A DNA stretch of 64,000 nucleotides from positions 4,368,601 through 4,432,600 of the forward strand of contig CM049319.1 of the NCBI GenBank assembly GCA_026874595.1, read 5' to 3'. Of this stretch, positions 42,301 through 48,300 are shown piece by piece. Made by a program: the position numbers and the translations under genes. The first letter of the stretch is position 1; each line of letters opens with the position of its first letter. A model generated the notes under the pieces. It saw only the letters and a program-made list of their open reading frames with translations, did no database searches and was not told the origin of the DNA. Source of the stretch: Sipunculus nudus (taxonomy: Eukaryota; Annelida; Sipuncula; Golfingiida; Sipunculidae).

Positions 42301-45300
42301 CAGAGATAAAACCATTAATATATGATAAGTTGTCTGAGAGACAAAAGAAATAATCAGTGAATATTTGCATATCTGGAAATCACATGTTTGGTTGACTTGG
42401 GTTGCCATGGTTACAGCAGCCCATTAACACTATCTGTACCAACCATAATTTTTATAATGCTTATATGGGCTTTAGGCAGCTTATGATATGATACTGTATG
42501 ATTATGTGTGAATCAATATAAAATAACATGCCAGTATTTGCACATTAAAGTTTTAGGATCATTATCAATTTATCACCCACTGCCACAACATTTACATTCC
42601 CATAGTTACAGTGTGAGTGTTCTGATTTAAGAAATTTTCTCCTATAAAAACGTTATATAAATTATAGCATCACCAGTTTAACTGATTCCTGTTAATTTAT
42701 TTATATAAAGCTGACTTTATGAGTGAAATTAATGGGAGGAGCTTGGAAGACTTGGGGATTTTGTCCATATTCAAGTAAATGCCTTTTGCAACAACCTAAC
42801 CATCAATCCATCCTTTAATACTGATATCTTTAGCTCTCAGTACATCTCTAATGCAAACTCCTGATGAACAGACGAATAATTACCCCCACAAGGTTGGTAT
42901 GTGTTCATCCCTGTTTGTGTATTTGTTATAATTAACAACATACCTCACACAATCATGAACAGAATCTCATGAAATTTTCATAATTTTTGGGGTTGGGTCA
43001 AGGAAATATCAATTAGAGTTTGGTGTGCATCTGGCACCTGACCCGTATTCAGGAATGTCATCAAGTATTATTCATAAACGTAGTCAAGTGCTTATACATG
43101 AATGAACCTGGCAATATGAGCTAAATAAATTGATGGAATGCAAACAAATTGCGGAGGCTTGCATTAGTAGGATCCTTAGAATGTAGATTACTATAGTCCG
43201 TTCCACCAACCGTGAAATACTGTTTTTTCACATTTTCTTTTCTACCTTGATATATAATCTGTGTTCTTAGCGATACGAGGAATACCTAGAAAACGACCTA
43301 ATTTTATATGAAGTTAGTGATAATGTATAAAAAACAACTTACATCACAACGCTGAGGTGTTGTTTACTTTATGTAAGGAGTGCATAGCTATAACTTGGCC
43401 AAACTGAACGGCATTGTATGTGAAATCTTTGCCGTCATAATCGAATGACGTAACCGTGACGTCACGGTCGTCGCGTGAAATTTCCTGAATACACGTTATA
43501 AAGAGGTCAGCAGGTGTCAGTCACCGTGTTCAGTAGACCCAGCTAGGCTCCAATATCTTAGTACTTAAACTGCATGTATACTGCCCGTCTTTTAACATAC
43601 CGTTTCCCCCCATAGATAATCCGCACCCGTAGATAATCCGCACCCCTATTCAGAGCTACAATTTCTGGGGAAAAACCTGTATACCTGTGTATAATACGCA
43701 GCTAGATTCTGACGAAATCCTGAATGCTGCAAATTGTTTTTGTGGTGGTCATCGAATATCCGCTCTCTTCGTGGGTGTGACTTCGTCAGTCAACACAAGT
43801 CTCTAAGCAGAAGATCATTATACTTGAATTAGCAAATTGTCTATTCTCCTCCAATTGTTAAGTGTAAAAAGGGGGATTGTGCCTGGACCGCCGTTAACCA
43901 GGTACTGCAACACTTGTATTAAGCGTCACCAATGCAAGGCCGTTCGTGTCCAAGAAAAGGGGTCATACGAATGTGTTTTAATAAAATATCATCCCCATTC
44001 TAACAAAAAAAAAACAGCAATGATAATTCTTAGTTACAGAATGTATACAAAAACACAGGTCTCCTTTGATGTTAATCAAAGGGAAGCTTTCCGTCATGTC
44101 GGGTAACAAACTGTGACGAGCGTGTCATAAGGAGAACAACTCGCACGGCACCCTAGTTAGCCAATTAATGCTTATCATAGAACAAAGAGTCTTCATTTAC
44201 TCAACACACGCATAAATATGGGTAACCATCATTCAGTCGCTTATGGTCATCATGCCACGCAGATCATCGTATACGACAGCGTTTAAGTTACAAGTTGTTC
44301 AGTATGCTGAACAGAATGGGAATCGCAGTGCTGCTCGCCATTTTGGTATCGACGAGAGCAATGTTCGACTGTGGAAAAGATCGAAAGGACAACTTCAAAA
44401 AATGCCGAAATCAAAGAGGGCCCACAGGAGTCGTCAAGTTTTCTATCCTGAGGTGGACAAGCAAGTGCTGGAATGGATCAGTGAATGTCGCGCTCAGGGC
44501 AATGCGGTGAGCACAGTGCAAGTTCGACTGAAAGCCAGCCTGGTTGCAAAAGATCTCAAAATTAGTGTTTTCAAGGCTTCCTCAAACTGGTGTTATCGCT
44601 TCATGGCCCGGAATGATCTTTCCATTAGAAGAAAAACCCACATCAGTCAAAAGCTTCCAGCTGATTACGAGGAGAAACTGACAGCTTTTAAGGCCCACAT
44701 AATCAAACGCCGCAAAGTACTGGACCCGCCACTGTCACTCATCGGTATCGCTGACCATACGCCACTAACGTTTGATCTACCTGCCGATACAACTGTGGAA
44801 AAGAAGGGAGCGAACACAGTATCAATCCGTACGACTGGTAATGAAAAAAACAGGTTCACAGACATGCTGGCCTGCATGGCAGATGGCACTAAATAACCCC
44901 CGTACGTGGTTTTCAAACGGAAAACCATGCCCAAAGGTGTAAAATTCCCGAGCAGTGTACACGTGCGCGTACAGTCTAAAGGCTGGATGGACGATACCCT
45001 GATGAAAGATTGGATTGATAGCGTGTGGGGGAATCGCGCGGGCGGCCTCACAAAGAAAGAGAATAGCCTATTAGTGTTAGATGCTTTCAGATGCCACCGC
45101 AACCCGGCCGTACTGCAACATCTGAAGCAAGCGCACAAGACGGAGGTGGCGATAATCCCTGGCGGGATGACGTCGATACTACAGCTGCTGGACGTAGGTG
45201 TCAACAGGCCCATGAAGACGCTACTGAAATCTAAATACAGATTAGAAATACACACGTTTATTATGTTTTTAAATCAAATTTTCTGTGATGTTTAATATCC

Positions 45301-48300
45301 ACAACAGGGTTTCATTTTAAGCATATATATATGTATTTATATATTTAACTAACTATTATAAAATACCCTAGGTTTGTAATAAATTTATAACACATCTCCG
45401 GGATATCATTAATTTACACAGCTGTTCAAACTGTCCATGCTTGCACAATAGGGTAATTAATTATTAATTATTAATTAACTTAGGAAACCATCAGGCAATC
45501 ATTCCTCCCATGGTTCAAGTTGTTTAAATAGTAATTAGTGTATCACGGAACATTTCCCACGGACAAGGACTGACAGGTGCAGGTATATCAGGTAGAAACG
45601 ATCCCCTTTTGTGATTTAACACCACATGTAAAAATATGCCGCAGCGCCATCTGCCGACAGACATTGACATCAAAGGAGGTCAGCCAAGCAATATACCATC
45701 ATGCATATTTCACAACGGCGATCTTCTGTTGTAAGCCATACTTAAGATATATTTTAAGTATCAGAAATGAAAAAAAGTTAATCAAATCAATAATTATGTT
45801 GTTTTAATGCAAAATTTGTACAAGTAAAGTGAGTATACACTTAGTTTACATAAAATCCTTTATTATCGCTCATCATCGGCTCACCGTACGATGTTCAACA
45901 TGACTGAAAAAAAGTTTGGAAATTATGTCTCCATGTATAATACGCACCAGGGTTTTTTATTTCGATTCTAAGATGAAAAAATGCGGATTATCTATGGGGG
46001 AAAACGGTAGTACACAGAGCCCTGGACATGGCCAGGCAGGCAGTTTCATTCATGTAGCCTGTTGTCCAACTTGTCATTATATACACCCGACATAGGCCTA
46101 AATGGCAAAATATTCCAAAACTGACGCAATTTATAATGCTTATTTTTATCCAAGTTTCATATGTGTTTGAAGAACATTATTCATCATTTTTACCAGAGCC
46201 TGAGGTAAATCCACTTTAAACCAGTGTTTTGCACTGCTGTGAATACTGTTCTAAGATGAGCTAATATATTTTGTCAACTTGTAATACACGCGGGCAGTAC
46301 CCTGTCATGGGAGGCGATGTAGGCATCATGGCTCCATGGCAGCACTAACTGTGGGTAACAAAGCAAGGATTGCAAATTAAGAAAATGAAAAGCTACCGTA
46401 CCGTTTAATAGGCATGGTATTGATTTCACGAAATGAATTGTGATTTTATCATAAATACTCTATTTGTTTATCATAAACAAGGGACCTATGGGTCACGGCG
46501 CTCAGCTGTTATATATGATAAAAAAATATGATTTAGAAATGAGGCACATGCTGGTTTTGTGGGGTAATAAATATAAGCTGTATTATGAGTTGTTGTTGTT
46601 TAGCTTATGTATGATTTTGATAGTACCTTTGGAGACAGGGAAGAGGATTGATTTCATTTATTTTATTTACAAATGGAGCACTATTGTCACACAGATTTTG
46701 GCTTGGCCATATAACTTATAAGCAGAACATATAATATAAGAGTTTAACTATTTATTAAAAAAAAAATTACAAATATTGTCCCAAATATAATTTTTATTAA
46801 AAATAATAAGAGAATCGTAATTTTTTAAAATGAAATATAACTGAAATGATTATTAAAATAATATTAAAGAATATATTCATGAATGCATTCATGAATACAT
46901 TTTGAAAGTATTTGCACTGGTATTCATATACTTTCATTTTTACCTGAATTCCCATTCTTTATGCAAGAAATTTTATGATGGAGTACATATTCATATTCGT
47001 ATTTAAATACAATTGCACAGTTTTCACCAAACAATGATGTTGAGAATCCAGAATATACAAAATTCACACCTTTAAATAATGATCATAAGTACCTGGTTTT
47101 ATGGCTTTTATTTATATTTAAAAAAATAAATGTAATATATTCATTTTGGACTGATTTCACATCAATGTACACACTAGACACAGTAGGAATCTAGATTACT
47201 ATTATCAACTGCATCTTTGTCTATCATTAATTTCCTTCATATGATCCTTAATGATAAGTAATGAATAATATGATTTACCTTTTTATCGTTAAAACTGAAC
47301 TGAAAAATACCATAGGTGACTGCACGGTGTTAATTGGAAAACATGACATTCTATCCATCGATACAAGATTCTTATATCATCAGTAACTGCAAGTTAATTT
47401 CCTGTTATTATAAACTAACAAATTCCTTTTACTATTTTTCTTTAATTTGTTATTAAAAACTAATAAAAATTTATTAATTTATTGTTTATTGTTATGCTGT
47501 TGGTTAAAACTACTAGATGAGTTGGGTTGGACACCTGGATCAACTGTGGCTGGCCATAAGCTGCCAGGCTGCCTCAGTCTATGTCTCACCTCAAGCATGC
47601 ATAATTTGCTGAAAGTTCAACAAGGTCAACATACAGGTGACTCAAGAGGGGCTGGAGAGAGTCAAGGTCTGACATGGTCTCATAAAAACATTAATAAAAG
47701 CTACAATTTTTGGCCAATTTCTTTCAGCTTTCTAAACTAAAAAGGTGAAATCCTTATGTGTGCAAGATATGAAAATTATATTAACAGTGCTCACAGGAAA
47801 CAAACGTGCTATGGTCAAAGTTGGGCAAAATTTAAGGTACTAATTTTATATTTATACTAATAACTTATAAAATTTGAAAAATTCAGAACTAATTTTGGGT
47901 ATTCAATTGAATCTTGATTAAATAATGTTACATCCCTGACAAAAAATCTCTAGCTTCAGCAATCCCCTTGTTAAAGGAGTAAATATATTTCTTGATTTTT
48001 TACAAAGTGAATTATGTTTGGGCCCATAACTTAAAACAATTACATAATACTGACATCATTTCTGGCATGTGCATAGAAAATGTATAGAAAAAGATGTATA
48101 TTATATATGATTAAAGTCAGATCAGTAGTTTTGATATTAGGCAGTCTTGAAGTGTAACAATGGGTTTGTAATGGAAAAACGAAGTTTTTCATTATTATCT
48201 CGAAGGTATTAAGTCCTAGTGACCAAATTCTTGGCATTGTAGGGGGGATTTTAGAGACATCTAATTGCATGCCTAATTTTAGGAACTGAGAGCTAACAAT

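Noticed and set aside
44665-45255. 196-residue frame on the minus strand
   Set aside because: Antisense shadow of the pogo-type transposase; no motif of its own.
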